Notes under the pieces: generated by a model
What the model was told of the DNA's origin: nothing
Databases searched by the model: none
The model's input: the letters and a program-made list of their open reading frames with translations, nothing else
Origin: Nocardioides currus
GTDB lineage: Bacteria; Actinomycetota; Actinomycetes; Propionibacteriales; Nocardioidaceae
Length of the DNA: 64,000 bases
Direction: 5' to 3'
Assembly (NCBI RefSeq): GCF_003057875.1
Contig: NZ_PYXZ01000001.1
Coordinates: forward strand, 988,259 to 1,052,258
In this document: piece by piece, positions 8,246 through 17,757 of the stretch
How the letters are laid out: each line of letters starts with the position of its first letter
Numbering within the stretch: the first letter of the stretch is position 1
Translations under genes and position numbers: made by a program

Positions 8246-8282
8246 TATTGATTGGGCCGTTGTCGGCATCGATCAATAAACT
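8246..8282. promoter_or_regulatory. Dyad operator and leaderless promoter of DHA2 exporter
   Basis: TATTGATTG (8246-8254) and CGATCAATA (8270-8278) form a dyad with 15-nt spacer and one mismatch, strikingly AT-rich for this DNA. TAAACT (8277-8282) overlaps the right arm and lies 6 nt before the GTG at 8289. A repressor at the dyad would occlude the promoter; no regulator gene is adjacent. Confidence 0.65.
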
Positions 8283-8288
8283 CGGCCG

Positions 8289-9869
8289 GTGACCACCGAC
8301 ATCCAGAGCCAGCCCGGCCAGGTCGATCCCGCCGGCAGCAGCGACAAGCTCGACAAGGGCGTCCTGATGGTCGCCGGGGTCGTCGTCCTCGGCGCCATCA
8401 TGTCCATCCTCGACATCACGGTCGTCTCCGTGGCGCTCGAGACCTTCCAGCGCGAGTTCGACGCGACCGCGGCCGAGGTCGCGTGGACCATGACCGGCTA
8501 CACGCTGGCCCTCGCGAGCGTCATCCCGCTCACCGGCTGGGCGGCCGACCGCTTCGGCACCAAGCGGCTCTACCTCCTCGCCGTGCTCCTGTTCACCGCC
8601 GGCTCCGTGCTGTGCGCGACGGCCACCACCCTCGAGATGCTGGTGCTGTTCCGCGTCCTGCAGGGCCTCGGCGGCGGCATGCTGATGCCGCTCGGCATGA
8701 CGATCCTGACCCGGGCCGCCGGCCCGGAGCGCGTCGGTCGCGTCATGGCCGTCCTCGGCATCCCGATGCTGCTCGGCCCGATCTTCGGCCCGATCCTCGG
8801 CGGCGCGCTGATCGACGCCGTGTCGTGGCACTGGATCTTCCTGATCAACCTGCCGATCGGCGTCGCGGCGCTGGTCTACGCCTGGATCGTCCTGCCCAAG
8901 GACGAGGTCGAGCCCTCCGAGACCTTCGACTGGCTCGGCATGGTGCTCCTCTCGCCGGGTCTGGCCGCCTTCCTGTACGGCGTCAGCTCGATCCCCGAGC
9001 ACGGCACCGCCATGGCCGGCGAGGTGATGATCCCGATGGTCCTCGGCGTCGTGCTGATCGTCGCGTTCGTGCCGTGGGCGCTCAACCGCCGCAACATCCA
9101 CCCGCTGGTCGAGCTGCGACTGTTCAAGAACAGGAACATGACCGTCGCGGTGATCGCGATGATGCTGTTCGCGCTGGCCTTCTTCGGCGCCTCGCTGCTG
9201 TTCCCGCTCTACTTCATCCAGGTGCGCGGCGAGGACGCCCTCGGTGCCGGCCTGCTGCTGGCCCCGCAGGGCATCGGCGCGATGATCACCATGCCGATCG
9301 CCGGGATCCTGGCCGACAAGATCGGTCCCGGCAAGATCGTGCTGGTCGGGATCACCGTCATCACGGTCGGCATGGCGATGTTCACCCAGATCGGTGCGGA
9401 CACCTCCTACGCCTACATCCTCGGCGCGCTCTTCATCATGGGCCTCGGCATGGGCGGCACGATGATGCCGATCATGACCGCCGCGCTCGCGACGCTGACC
9501 GCGCACAACGTGGCCCGCGGGTCGACGCTGCTGAACATCACCCAGCAGGTCGCCGCGTCGATGGGTACGGCGCTGTTCTCGGTGATCCTCACCAACGAGC
9601 TCAAGGACAAGCAGTCCGTGACCGTGGCCGGTGCCGTCCAGGCCGCCGGCGACGACCAGAGCGCCCTGGCCGCGGTGCTGCAGAAGTTCGGGATCGCTCC
9701 CGACCAGCTCAACTCGGTGCTGGCCCAGGTGCCCGGGGACATGGCCGACTCGTTCGCCACGGTCTTCATCGTCGCCACGGTCCTGGTCGGTTGCTGCCTC
9801 ATCCCGGCGGCCTTCCTGCCCCGCCGCAAGCTCGAGCCGGTCGACCCGGCCGCGATGATGGGCCACTGA
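8289..9869 (+). CDS. DHA2-family multidrug exporter (EmrB/QacA type, 14 TM)
   Basis: A 526-residue major facilitator with about 14 hydrophobic segments, typical of DHA2 drug:H+ antiporters. Motif A-like [13 protein letters not shown] follows TM2, and motif C lies in the [20 protein letters not shown] region of TM5, the antiporter signature. It would export toxic compounds across the inner membrane. The GTG start is supported by a leaderless box TAAACT at 6 nt; no ribosome-binding site is seen. It stands alone, bounded by glutathione peroxidase upstream and a strong hairpin downstream. The AT-rich dyad at its promoter suggests ligand-responsive repression by an unlinked regulator. Substrate unknown. 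Confidence 0.93.
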   Translation: MTTDIQSQPGQVDPAGSSDKLDKGVLMVAGVVVLGAIMSILDITVVSVALETFQREFDATAAEVAWTMTGYTLALASVIPLTGWAADRFGTKRLYLLAVLLFTAGSVLCATATTLEMLVLFRVLQGLGGGMLMPLGMTILTRAAGPERVGRVMAVLGIPMLLGPIFGPILGGALIDAVSWHWIFLINLPIGVAALVYAWIVLPKDEVEPSETFDWLGMVLLSPGLAAFLYGVSSIPEHGTAMAGEVMIPMVLGVVLIVAFVPWALNRRNIHPLVELRLFKNRNMTVAVIAMMLFALAFFGASLLFPLYFIQVRGEDALGAGLLLAPQGIGAMITMPIAGILADKIGPGKIVLVGITVITVGMAMFTQIGADTSYAYILGALFIMGLGMGGTMMPIMTAALATLTAHNVARGSTLLNITQQVAASMGTALFSVILTNELKDKQSVTVAGAVQAAGDDQSALAAVLQKFGIAPDQLNSVLAQVPGDMADSFATVFIVATVLVGCCLIPAAFLPRRKLEPVDPAAMMGH

Positions 9870-9885
9870 CCTCGTCCCTCAGCGA

Positions 9886-9953
9886 GTAACGCCACCAAAC
9901 ACGCACTCCCGCCCCCACCGATGGGGGCGGGAGTGCTCATTTCGTGGCGTTAC
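9886..9953. terminator. Long stem-loop (31-nt arms) after the exporter
   Basis: Left arm 9886-9916 and right arm 9923-9953 pair at 27 of 31 positions around a 6-nt loop. The outer ten bases (GTAACGCCAC/GTGGCGTTAC) and inner fourteen (GCACTCCCGCCCCC) pair perfectly. It can act as a bidirectional terminator for the exporter gene, but is longer than a normal terminator and lacks a U-tract. It abuts the sigma-factor remnant that starts at about 9944. Confidence 0.8.
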
Positions 9954-10555
9954 CCGGTCCAGCGGAGCGCCGTACGGCGACGTGTGCGAGAAACTTGGCC
10001 GAGGCGTGGGGGCTGTCCGCGCTGCTCCTCATCCAGCACGCGCGCAGCGGAGCCCGGTTCGCCGACGGCGAGCTGGTCCTCCTGCGCGACCAGGACCGGC
10101 GCCGGTGGGACACCGCCGCGATCTCGGAGGGCGAGCGACTGCTCGAACGGGCGGCCGCCCTGCGGCGCGCAGGCCCCTACCAGCTGCAGGCGGCCATCGC
10201 CGCCGTGCACGCGACCGGCCCCTCGTGGGCCGATACGGACTGGCTGCAGATCTCGCTGCTCTACCAGGAGCTCGCCCGCCACGACCGCTCGCCGGTCATC
10301 CGCCTCAACCAGGCCATCGCGGACGCCCACGTCGTCGGCCCCGCCGACGCGCTGACCCGCCTCGAGGCCCTCGCCGAGCCGCTCGCCGGCTACCACCTGT
10401 TCCACGCCGCTCGCGCCGAGCTGCTCACGCAGCTGGGACGCGACGACGAGGCCGACGCCGCCAACCGTCGCGCCCTGTCCCTGACCACCAACGACGCCGA
10501 GCGCCGACTGCTCACGACGCGGCTCCACCGGCGTCCGCTGGACGACGGCTCCTGA
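9944..10555 (+). pseudogene. ECF sigma factor remnant, C-terminal domain only
   Basis: The 203-residue reading frame matches only the C-terminal accessory domain (DUF6596-like) of long ECF sigma factors: [12 protein letters not shown], then [14 protein letters not shown], then [14 protein letters not shown] and [16 protein letters not shown]. The sigma region 2 and 4 domains, about 200 residues in intact relatives, are absent. The frame opens (GTG 9944) within the right arm of the stem-loop at 9886-9953. It is therefore most likely a 5'-deleted gene. Its frame is intact without stops, so expression of the orphan domain is possible. SelO starts 44 nt downstream. Function as a sigma factor can be excluded. 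Confidence 0.75.
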
Positions 10556-10599
10556 GGGCGCACGCTCGCCCGGCGGCTGGGGCTCCGCCGTACGCTCGG

Positions 10600-12060
10600 A
10601 TGGTGGCCACCACCTCCGTCCAGCCCGCCCTGCAGGGGCGATTCGCCAGCGAGCTGCCCGAGCTCGCGATCGCCTGGCGTGCCGAGACGACACCGGACCC
10701 CGAGCTCGTCGTGCTCAACGAGCCGCTCGCGCGTGAGCTGGGCCTCGACCCGGTGTGGCTGCGCAGTCCCGAGGGAGTCGGGCTGCTGACCGGGACGCTG
10801 CTCCCCGAGGACGCGACGCCGGTGGCGCAGGCCTACGCCGGGCACCAGTTCGGCGGATACTCCCCCCGACTCGGCGACGGACGGGCGCTGCTGCTCGGTG
10901 AGCTGGTCGGCGCCGACGGTCGCCTGCGCGACCTGCACCTGAAGGGGTCCGGGCGGACACCCTTCTCCCGCGGCGGCGACGGCTTGGCCGGGCTGGGGCC
11001 GATGCTGCGCGAGCACGTCGTCAGCGAGGCGATGCACGCCCTCGGCATCCCGACGACGCGGTCGCTGGCCGTCGTCGCGACCGGACGGCCGGTGCAGCGC
11101 GACGACCTGCTGCCCGGGGCGGTGCTGGCCCGGGTGGCGAGCAGCCACCTGCGGGTCGGCAGCTTCCAGTACGCCGCGGCGAGCGGCGACCTCGACCTGC
11201 TGCGGCGGCTGGTCGACCACGCCATCGCGCGCCACCACCCCGCCGCGGCGCACGCCGACCGTCCCGCCCTGGCCCTGCTCGACGCCGTCATCGCGGCGCA
11301 GGCGTCCCTGGTCGCCCGGTGGCTGCTCGTCGGGTTCATCCACGGCGTGATGAACACCGACAACATGACCATCTCCGGCGAGACGATCGACTACGGCCCG
11401 TGCGCCTTCATGGACGCCTACGACCCCGCCACGGTCTTCAGCTCGATCGACCACGCGGGCCGCTACGCCTACGCCAGCCAGCCCGCGGTCGCCGAGTGGA
11501 ACCTCGCCCGGTTCGCCGAGACCCTGCTCCCGCTGATCGAGGACGAGCAGGACGCCGCCGTCGAGCTGGCCACCACCTCGCTGCGAGCCTTCCGCCCCGC
11601 GCACGCGGCCGCGATGACCGCCGGGATGCGGGCCAAGCTCGGGCTGCCGGCCGGGCTGGACGACGCGGCGGTGGCGACCCTCGCGAACGACCTGCTCGAG
11701 CTCATGCGTGCCGGTCACGTCGACCTCACGACGGCGTTCCGCGCCCTGGGGACGGCCGCGGCCGGCGACGCCGAGCCGTTCCGCGGGCTGTTCCTCGACC
11801 TCGAGGGGATCGACCGGTGGCTGGCGACCTGGCGCGCGACCGGTCCGGATCCGGCCCCGATGGCGCGGGCCAACCCGGTCTACGTCCCGCGCAACCACCT
11901 CGTCGAGGAGGCACTGGCCGCCGCCACCGCGGGCGACCTCGGTCCGCTCACGACCCTGCTCGACGCCGTCTCCTCGCCGTACGACGAGCGACCCGGCCTC
12001 GAGCGGCACGCGCTCCCGGGGCCTGACGACGGGACCTACCAGACCTTCTGCGGCACCTGA
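10600..12060 (+). CDS. selO: SelO/YdiU family protein adenylyltransferase
   Basis: A 486-residue pseudokinase-fold enzyme that transfers AMP from ATP onto protein hydroxyls, linked to redox stress control in characterised relatives. Conserved blocks are visible: [33 protein letters not shown] near residue 110, [25 protein letters not shown] and the metal-binding [14 protein letters not shown]. The protein ends in TFCGT, the C-terminal cysteine position occupied by selenocysteine in eukaryotic SelO. ATG 10600 is used; GTG at 10603, 6 nt after a TACGCT box, is an equally good leaderless start. Preceded by the sigma remnant; transcribed alone. Confidence 0.93.
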   Translation: MVATTSVQPALQGRFASELPELAIAWRAETTPDPELVVLNEPLARELGLDPVWLRSPEGVGLLTGTLLPEDATPVAQAYAGHQFGGYSPRLGDGRALLLGELVGADGRLRDLHLKGSGRTPFSRGGDGLAGLGPMLREHVVSEAMHALGIPTTRSLAVVATGRPVQRDDLLPGAVLARVASSHLRVGSFQYAAASGDLDLLRRLVDHAIARHHPAAAHADRPALALLDAVIAAQASLVARWLLVGFIHGVMNTDNMTISGETIDYGPCAFMDAYDPATVFSSIDHAGRYAYASQPAVAEWNLARFAETLLPLIEDEQDAAVELATTSLRAFRPAHAAAMTAGMRAKLGLPAGLDDAAVATLANDLLELMRAGHVDLTTAFRALGTAAAGDAEPFRGLFLDLEGIDRWLATWRATGPDPAPMARANPVYVPRNHLVEEALAAATAGDLGPLTTLLDAVSSPYDERPGLERHALPGPDDGTYQTFCGT

Positions 12061-12265
12061 TCGGGGTCGCGGGACCGGCACCACGACGGGTGTGACGGCC
12101 GTCGCGTGGGGAGGCTCACCGGCCCAGACCCCCCTCTCGGTTTGAGACTCGGCGCCGTTCTCGGCACGGTGGACGGCTTGGACGCGGCTCACGCAGACGC
12201 GCACCTCCCCCGGACTCCCGCCCCCGTGGAGCCCGGCCGACCGTGCCCGCCACCGAGAGGCCCCC

Positions 12266-14203
12266 ATGACGCTGCACGCAGCCACGAGAACACCCTTCGA
12301 CCACCCGATCACGACCGGGAGCGTCGTCGAGAGCGACGACATCACCGCCCCCGTCTCCCGCCTGACCCAGGTCGCCCGACGCCGGATCGTCGCGGTCATC
12401 GACCCCGTCTGGCCCGAGGGCGAGGACGACCACTCCCGCGCCCCGCTGCCCGTCGTCGAGCGCGCCGCCGAGCTCCTCACCGCGCGGCTCCAGCCCGGCG
12501 AGCTGGTCTCGGCCACGCCCGAGGGGCGCCTGCTGCTCCAGCTCCGGCGCGAGGACCGGGCCGCACGGCCCGTGCGCCTGCAGGAGATGGCCTACTTCGC
12601 CCTCGAGGTCCTCGACCGCCTCCACCGCACCGGCGGCTTCGCCGACCTCGGCGTCGGCTGGGCCCCCATCACCCGTCAGCAGGACCCGACCGCCGCGGCC
12701 GAGGCGGCCACGGAGGCGGCCAGCGAGTCGCTGCGCCAGCGCGACCTGCAGCCCCGCCAGGACGGCGCGCACGTGAAGTCCCGCAACCCGCGCATCTCCT
12801 GGTTCAGCGCCAGCCGGCAGGTCGTGTGGGCCACGCTCGGCAGCGTGTTCGTCCCCTTCCTGCTGATGGTCGGGCTCTACCGGCTCGGCATCGACGTGTC
12901 GGGCCCGCTCTACTGGACGCTGGTCGGTGCGCTGTCGCTCACGGCCCTCACCATCTGGGCCGAGGTCTCCCACGCCTTCACGCCCCCGCGGGTGCCACCG
13001 GCCCCGGAGCAGGACGCACCGCAGGCGACGGCCATCATCGCGGCGTACCTCCCCAACGAGGCCGACACGATCGAGGAGACCCTCGAGCACTTCGTGCACC
13101 ACGACTACAGCGGCGACCTCCAGGTCGTGCTGGCCTACAACTCGCCGGTGCCGCTGCCCGTCGAGGAGCGGCTCGCCGCCCTCGACCGCGCGCACGAGCG
13201 GCTCACGGTGCTGAAGGTCGAGGACTCGACCTCGAAGGCGCAGAACGTCAACTCCGCGCTGCGGATCGCGACCGGCGAGTTCGTCGGGATCTTCGACGCC
13301 GACCACCACCCGGCGGACGGGTCGTTCGATCGCGCGTGGCGCTGGATCGCGGCCGGCCACGACGTGGTGCAGGGTCACTGCGTCATCCGCAACGGCGACG
13401 ACTCGGCGCTGGCCAAGCTGGTCGCGGTCGAGTTCGAGCAGATCTACGCCGTCGCCCACCCGGGCCGTGCGGCCTTCTCCGGCTTCGGCATCTTCGGGGG
13501 GTCCAACGGCTACTGGCGCGCCACCGCCCTCGAGCGGATCCGCCTGCGCGGCTCGTTCCTGACCGAGGACATCGAGGCCTCGATGCGCACCCTCGGCGCC
13601 GGCGGCAGCCTCGTCAGCGACCCCGGGCTGGTGTCGTACGAGCTGGCCCCCGAGAACGTGCGCTCGCTGTGGAAGCAGCGACTGCGCTGGGCCCAGGGCT
13701 GGTTCCAGGTCTCGGTGCGGCACCTGTGGACGCTGCTGAAGCGCCCGCACCTGACGCTGCGCCAGAAGGTCGGCCTCGTCTACCTCCTCGGCTGGCGCGA
13801 GGTCTACCCGTGGGTCTCGATGTTCGCCTGGCCGCTGCTGATGTTCCTGGCCTGGCGCGACGGGGGGCTGCGGATGACCTCGCCCCTGTTCGTCCTCATC
13901 ACCCTGTTCGTGACCGTGTCCGGCCCGCTCCAGACCCTCGCGGCCTACCGCCTCGCGGCCCCCGCGATCCGGCGGCACCGCTCGTGGTTCATGTGGTCCT
14001 GCCTGGCCAACCTGCTCGTCTACACCGAGGCCAAGAACCTGGTGAACCGCGTCGCGCACCTCAAGCAGCTGCGCGGCGAGCACCAGTGGGTGGTCACGCC
14101 CCGCACCGCCGCGAGCCACGGCTCCTCGCCCACCGATCCCGACTCCGATCCCACCGACTCCGATCCCACCGACTCCGACCAGCGGATGGAGGTTGCCGCA
14201 TGA
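12266..14203 (+). CDS. Membrane glycosyltransferase family 2, cellulose-synthase-like
   Basis: A 645-residue processive-type glycosyltransferase. Residues 1-165 are a soluble region I do not recognise (family unknown). Two membrane helices follow near 185-240, then a GT2 domain (about 255-480) with FDADHHPADGSF and the acceptor-binding QRLRWAQGW motif near 471. Several C-terminal membrane helices come last. Such enzymes polymerise a sugar and extrude it through the membrane. The C-terminus is a short DPTDS tandem repeat. The start codon of the acyltransferase overlaps its stop (ATGA), so the pair probably makes and acylates an exopolysaccharide. The 205-bp upstream gap holds no gene; ATG 12266 has only weak Shine-Dalgarno support (GAGAGGC). 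Confidence 0.9.
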   Translation: MTLHAATRTPFDHPITTGSVVESDDITAPVSRLTQVARRRIVAVIDPVWPEGEDDHSRAPLPVVERAAELLTARLQPGELVSATPEGRLLLQLRREDRAARPVRLQEMAYFALEVLDRLHRTGGFADLGVGWAPITRQQDPTAAAEAATEAASESLRQRDLQPRQDGAHVKSRNPRISWFSASRQVVWATLGSVFVPFLLMVGLYRLGIDVSGPLYWTLVGALSLTALTIWAEVSHAFTPPRVPPAPEQDAPQATAIIAAYLPNEADTIEETLEHFVHHDYSGDLQVVLAYNSPVPLPVEERLAALDRAHERLTVLKVEDSTSKAQNVNSALRIATGEFVGIFDADHHPADGSFDRAWRWIAAGHDVVQGHCVIRNGDDSALAKLVAVEFEQIYAVAHPGRAAFSGFGIFGGSNGYWRATALERIRLRGSFLTEDIEASMRTLGAGGSLVSDPGLVSYELAPENVRSLWKQRLRWAQGWFQVSVRHLWTLLKRPHLTLRQKVGLVYLLGWREVYPWVSMFAWPLLMFLAWRDGGLRMTSPLFVLITLFVTVSGPLQTLAAYRLAAPAIRRHRSWFMWSCLANLLVYTEAKNLVNRVAHLKQLRGEHQWVVTPRTAASHGSSPTDPDSDPTDSDPTDSDQRMEVAA

Positions 14204-15438
14204 CGACCCTCACCCAGACCCCACCGGCGTCCGCCGCCGCCCCCGCCGACGGCACGCCCACCGACGGCACGCCCACCGACGGCACCGACCGCCGGATGTT
14301 CCCGCTCAACGCCCTGCGCGCCGTCGCGGCGCTCAGCGTCGTGGTCTTCCACGCCTACCAGTACTCCCGCAGCGGTCCCGACGTCCGCTGGCCCTGGGAG
14401 GGCCTGCCCCACCAGCTGATGATCGGCACCGAGATGTTCGTGGAGATGTTCTTCGTGCTCTCGGGGCTGGTGCTCTGGCTGCCCGTCGCGCGCGCCATCG
14501 CCACCGACCAGGAGACCCGCTCCGGGCGGGCGATGCTGCTGCGGCGTACGGCGAGGTTGCTGCCGCTCTACTGGACGGTGGTCCTCGTCGTCTGGGCGCT
14601 GTCCAACCCGTCGCTGCCCGGGCACTGGCAGGACCTGCTGCTCCACCTGACGTTCACGCACGTCTACAGCGACCAGTACATCTTCTGGACCGACGGGCCC
14701 GCCTGGACGCTGGCCGTGGAGTTCCACTTCTACCTGTTGGTCGCGCTGTCCTTCCCGGTGTTCCGCTGGGCGCGCAGCCGGTGGCCCGGTTCGCGCACGC
14801 GACTCGCCTGCCTGCTCGGGCTGCCCGTCCTGCTGCTGACCGTCGGGCTGGTCTACAACCTGACGACGATCCACCTGACGTCGCCCGACCCGACCAACTG
14901 GTCGGTGTGGTTCTCCCCGATGTCGCGGGCCTCGAGCTTCGCGGTCGGGATGCTGCTGGCGGTCGTCAGCGCGTACGGCGTGCGCCTCGCGACCGTGCCG
15001 CGTCGGCTCGTCGCCACCGCTGGCGTCGTGACGCTGCTGGCCCTCGTGCTGCTCCGCCCCGAGACGGGCGCGGTCGGGCACTGGTGGCCGACGCTGTACG
15101 CCGCCGCGATGTGCGTGGCCCTGGCCAGCATCGTGCTCCACGACGGACCGTGGGCGCGCGGGCTCTCCGAGCCGACGCTGGTCTGGATCGGCGGCCTGGG
15201 CTACGGGATCTACCTGGTCCACGAGCCGGTCATGCGGGTCGCCTCCGCGTGGGGGCTGCTGCCCGAGGCCCAGCCGGGGTCGGTGTTCCTGGTGACCGCG
15301 GTCGTCGTCGCCGTACCCGCCGTCGTGCTGGCGTGGCTGAGCTCGCGCACCGTCGAGGCGGCCGGCCTGCGGGTCGCGACCCTCGTCGACCGCAACGGGG
15401 TGGCGCGGGACTACTACCCGCACCTCCCGCGCGACTGA
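14200..15438 (+). CDS. Membrane acyltransferase, family 3 (OafA-like)
   Basis: A 412-residue integral membrane acyltransferase with about ten hydrophobic segments. Motifs include FPLNALRAVAALSVVVFHAY at residues 28-47, with the conserved R and H of acyltransferase-3 proteins, EMFFVLSGLVL, RRTARLLPLYW and GPAWTLAVEFHFYL. It would move an acetyl or other acyl group onto a cell-surface glycan. ATG 14200 overlaps the stop of the glycosyltransferase gene, so the two are translationally coupled. The N-terminus before the first helix contains DGTPT repeats. It converges with the RecQ-like gene, 13 bp apart. Donor and acceptor unknown. Confidence 0.92.
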   Translation: MTTLTQTPPASAAAPADGTPTDGTPTDGTDRRMFPLNALRAVAALSVVVFHAYQYSRSGPDVRWPWEGLPHQLMIGTEMFVEMFFVLSGLVLWLPVARAIATDQETRSGRAMLLRRTARLLPLYWTVVLVVWALSNPSLPGHWQDLLLHLTFTHVYSDQYIFWTDGPAWTLAVEFHFYLLVALSFPVFRWARSRWPGSRTRLACLLGLPVLLLTVGLVYNLTTIHLTSPDPTNWSVWFSPMSRASSFAVGMLLAVVSAYGVRLATVPRRLVATAGVVTLLALVLLRPETGAVGHWWPTLYAAAMCVALASIVLHDGPWARGLSEPTLVWIGGLGYGIYLVHEPVMRVASAWGLLPEAQPGSVFLVTAVVVAVPAVVLAWLSSRTVEAAGLRVATLVDRNGVARDYYPHLPRD

Positions 15439-15451
15439 GCCAGGATCAGGC

Positions 15452-17560
15452 CTAGGTCTGCGTGCCGAGCGTCAGTGGCAGCACGGCGCTCGCGCCGGCC
15501 TCGCGGAGCGCGACGCCGGCGACGGTCAGGGTCCAGCCGCTGACGACGAGGTCGTCGACGAGCAGCACCGGCCCGGCCGGCACGTCGGCCATCAGGTCGT
15601 AGCGCCGCTGCACCGCGGCGACGCGCTGCGCCGAGTTGGCGGCACCCCGGCCCGGCTCGATCGACGGGTCGACGATCGCGAACCGGCCCACGATCGGGAT
15701 CTGCATCACCCGGGACAGGCCGGTCGCGAGGTCGCCGACGAGCTGGGGGCGGGTCGAGGACTCGACGCCCACGATCGCCACCGGTCGCTCGTCCCAGTCG
15801 CGCGACCAGTCCTTCATCACGGTGAGCAGGGCGCTCTTCAGCGGGTCGGGCACCGGCCCGTCCTCTGCACCGGCCCGGAAGAGCGCGCGCAGCGCCTGGC
15901 CGTGGCCGAGGTCGGTGAGCCGGGCGATCGCCCGGCCCGCGGCCGGGCCGGTCGCGATCTTGCCCTTGAGGTCGAGGCCGAGGTTGGCCAGCGCGGTGGG
16001 CCAGAGCTTCCGCGGCTCGATCGCGACGCCGGGCCGCGAGAGCGCCTCACCGGCCTCCGCGACGGCGGCGTCGGAGACGGTGGTCGACAGCGTGAGGCCC
16101 CCGCAGTTGTCGCAGCGCCCGCAGTCGACCGCCTCGGGGTCGTCGAGCTGCTCGCGCAGGAACCGCATGCGGCACTCGGTCGAGTCGAGGTAGGCCAGCA
16201 TGGCGTCCTGCTCGCGCTGCCGCGCCTCGGCGACGCGGGCGTAGCGCTCCGCGTCGTAGGACCACGGCTGCCCGGTCGCGACCCACCCGCCCTGGACCCG
16301 GCGCACCGCCCCGTCCACGTCGAGCACCTTGAGCAGGGTCTCGAGGCGGTTGCGGCTGAGCTCGACGTACGTCTCCAGCGCCACCGTGCTCATCGCGCCC
16401 GGAGCGTCGCCGAGCACCTCGAGCGTCTGGCGCACGAGCTGCTCGGGCGGGAAGGCGAGGGAGGCGAAGTAGGCCCAGATGTCGCGGTCCTCGAGCTGGG
16501 GAAGCAGCACCACGGTCGCGTCGTCCGTGCCGCGGCCGGCGCGGCCGACCTGCTGGTAGTAGGCCACCGGGGACTGCGGGGCGCCGAGGTTGATGACGAA
16601 CCCGAGCGAGGCGTCGAAGCCCATGCCCAGCGCCGACGTGGCGATCAGCGCCTTGACCCGACCGTCGACGAGGGCCTGCTCGAGCGCCTGCCGCTCGGTG
16701 GTGTCGGTCTGGCCGGAGTAGGCCGCGACCTCGTGGCCGCGGTCGCGGAGGTAGGCCGCGACCTCCTGCGTCGCGGCGACGGTCAGGCAGTAGACGATGC
16801 CCGAGCCCGGCTGCTCGGCGAGGTGGTCGGCCAGCCACGCGAGCCTCATCTCGGCGGTCTTCAGCCGGACCACCCCGAGGCGCAGGGACTCGCGGTCGAG
16901 GGAGCCGCGGAGGACGAGGACGTCCCGGCCGAGCTGCTCGGCGACGTCGTCGGTGACCCGCGCGTTGGCGGTCGCCGTGGTCGCGAGCACCGGGATGCCG
17001 GTGGGCAGGGTGTCGAGCAGGGTGCGGATGCGGCGGTAGTCGGGGCGGAAGTCGTGACCCCAGTCGGAGATGCAGTGGGCCTCGTCGACCACGAGCAGCC
17101 CGCAGGTCGCGGCCAGCCGCGGCATGACCTCGTCACGGAATCCGGGGTTGTTGAGTCGCTCGGGCGAGACGAGGAGGACGTCCACCTCGCCGGCGTTGAT
17201 CGCGTCGTTGATCGGCTGCCACTGCTCGATGTTGGTGGAGTTGATGGTGACGGCCCGGATGCCGGCCCGTTCGGCGGCGGCGATCTGGTTGCGCATCAGC
17301 GCGAGCAGCGGCGACACGATGACGGTCGGCCCGGCGCCGTGCGAGCGCAGCAGCAGCGTCGCCACGAAGTAGACCGCCGACTTGCCCCAGCCGGTGCGCT
17401 GGACGACGAGCGCGCGCCGGGCGTCGACGGCGAGCGCCTCGATGGCCGACCACTGGTCGTCGCGGAGGACGGCGTCGTCGCTGCCCACCAGCGCGCGCAG
17501 GTGGCCCTCCGCCTCCTCGCGGGCGGCGGTCCGGGTCTCGGTCGTGGCCGACGTCGTCAT
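15452..17560 (-). CDS. RecQ-like DNA helicase with C-terminal phosphoribosyltransferase-like domain
   Basis: A 702-residue superfamily 2 helicase. The first 350 residues are RecQ-like: Walker A in QRTGWGKSAVYF near residue 57, DEAHCISDWGHDFRP, and QVGRAGRGTDDATV in lobe 2. A cysteine cluster follows (TECRMRF then DCGRCDNCGG), the RecQ zinc-binding site. Residues about 590-702 resemble a phosphoribosyltransferase, with the PRPP-loop signature VLLVDDLVVSGWTL. A helicase/PRTase-like fusion is not part of canonical RecQ. The start is ATG 17560, 7 nt from TAGACA. It should unwind 3'-5' in repair; the role of the C-terminal domain is unknown. Confidence 0.88.
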   Translation of the reverse strand: MTTSATTETRTAAREEAEGHLRALVGSDDAVLRDDQWSAIEALAVDARRALVVQRTGWGKSAVYFVATLLLRSHGAGPTVIVSPLLALMRNQIAAAERAGIRAVTINSTNIEQWQPINDAINAGEVDVLLVSPERLNNPGFRDEVMPRLAATCGLLVVDEAHCISDWGHDFRPDYRRIRTLLDTLPTGIPVLATTATANARVTDDVAEQLGRDVLVLRGSLDRESLRLGVVRLKTAEMRLAWLADHLAEQPGSGIVYCLTVAATQEVAAYLRDRGHEVAAYSGQTDTTERQALEQALVDGRVKALIATSALGMGFDASLGFVINLGAPQSPVAYYQQVGRAGRGTDDATVVLLPQLEDRDIWAYFASLAFPPEQLVRQTLEVLGDAPGAMSTVALETYVELSRNRLETLLKVLDVDGAVRRVQGGWVATGQPWSYDAERYARVAEARQREQDAMLAYLDSTECRMRFLREQLDDPEAVDCGRCDNCGGLTLSTTVSDAAVAEAGEALSRPGVAIEPRKLWPTALANLGLDLKGKIATGPAAGRAIARLTDLGHGQALRALFRAGAEDGPVPDPLKSALLTVMKDWSRDWDERPVAIVGVESSTRPQLVGDLATGLSRVMQIPIVGRFAIVDPSIEPGRGAANSAQRVAAVQRRYDLMADVPAGPVLLVDDLVVSGWTLTVAGVALREAGASAVLPLTLGTQT

Positions 17561-17567
17561 GGGCCCA

Positions 17568-17573
17568 TGTCTA
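17568..17573 (-). promoter_or_regulatory. Leaderless -10 box for the RecQ-like gene
   Basis: TAGACA on the minus strand is 7 nt from the ATG at 17560. It matches the spacing of TAGACT before the TetR gene at 58175. Confidence 0.45.
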
Positions 17574-17626
17574 ACAGGCGCCGCCGACGGCAGCCGCCCT
17601 CGGTCCACAGGGTCTGGACGGGATCT

Positions 17627-17691
17627 GGGTAGTTAAGTGAGGGTTTGTCGGATGTCCGGGTCGCGGCCGACAAACCCTCACTTAACTACCC
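17627..17691. repeat. 65-bp inverted repeat, copy 1A (upstream of the AbiEi/DUF559-like gene)
   Basis: Perfect 25-bp arms (17627-17651 and 17667-17691) flank a 15-nt spacer. Each arm reads outward-in as GGGTAGTTAAGTGA then GGGTTTGTCGG. The element is AT-richer than its surroundings. A second copy with the same spacer length and 59 of 65 identical positions lies at 18909-18973, beyond the enclosed gene. No U-tract follows, so this is not a typical terminator. Confidence 0.95.
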
Positions 17692-17757
17692 CGACCATCC
17701 GGCTCGGCCCTTCCTCCCGATCCCGCAGCCTGTGGATGACGCGATGCGCGTACGCCG

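Noticed and set aside
17627..17691. Ordinary intrinsic terminator
   Set aside because: The arms are long and AT-rich with no U-tract, and an almost identical copy in the same orientation lies on the other side of the gene, upstream as well as downstream.
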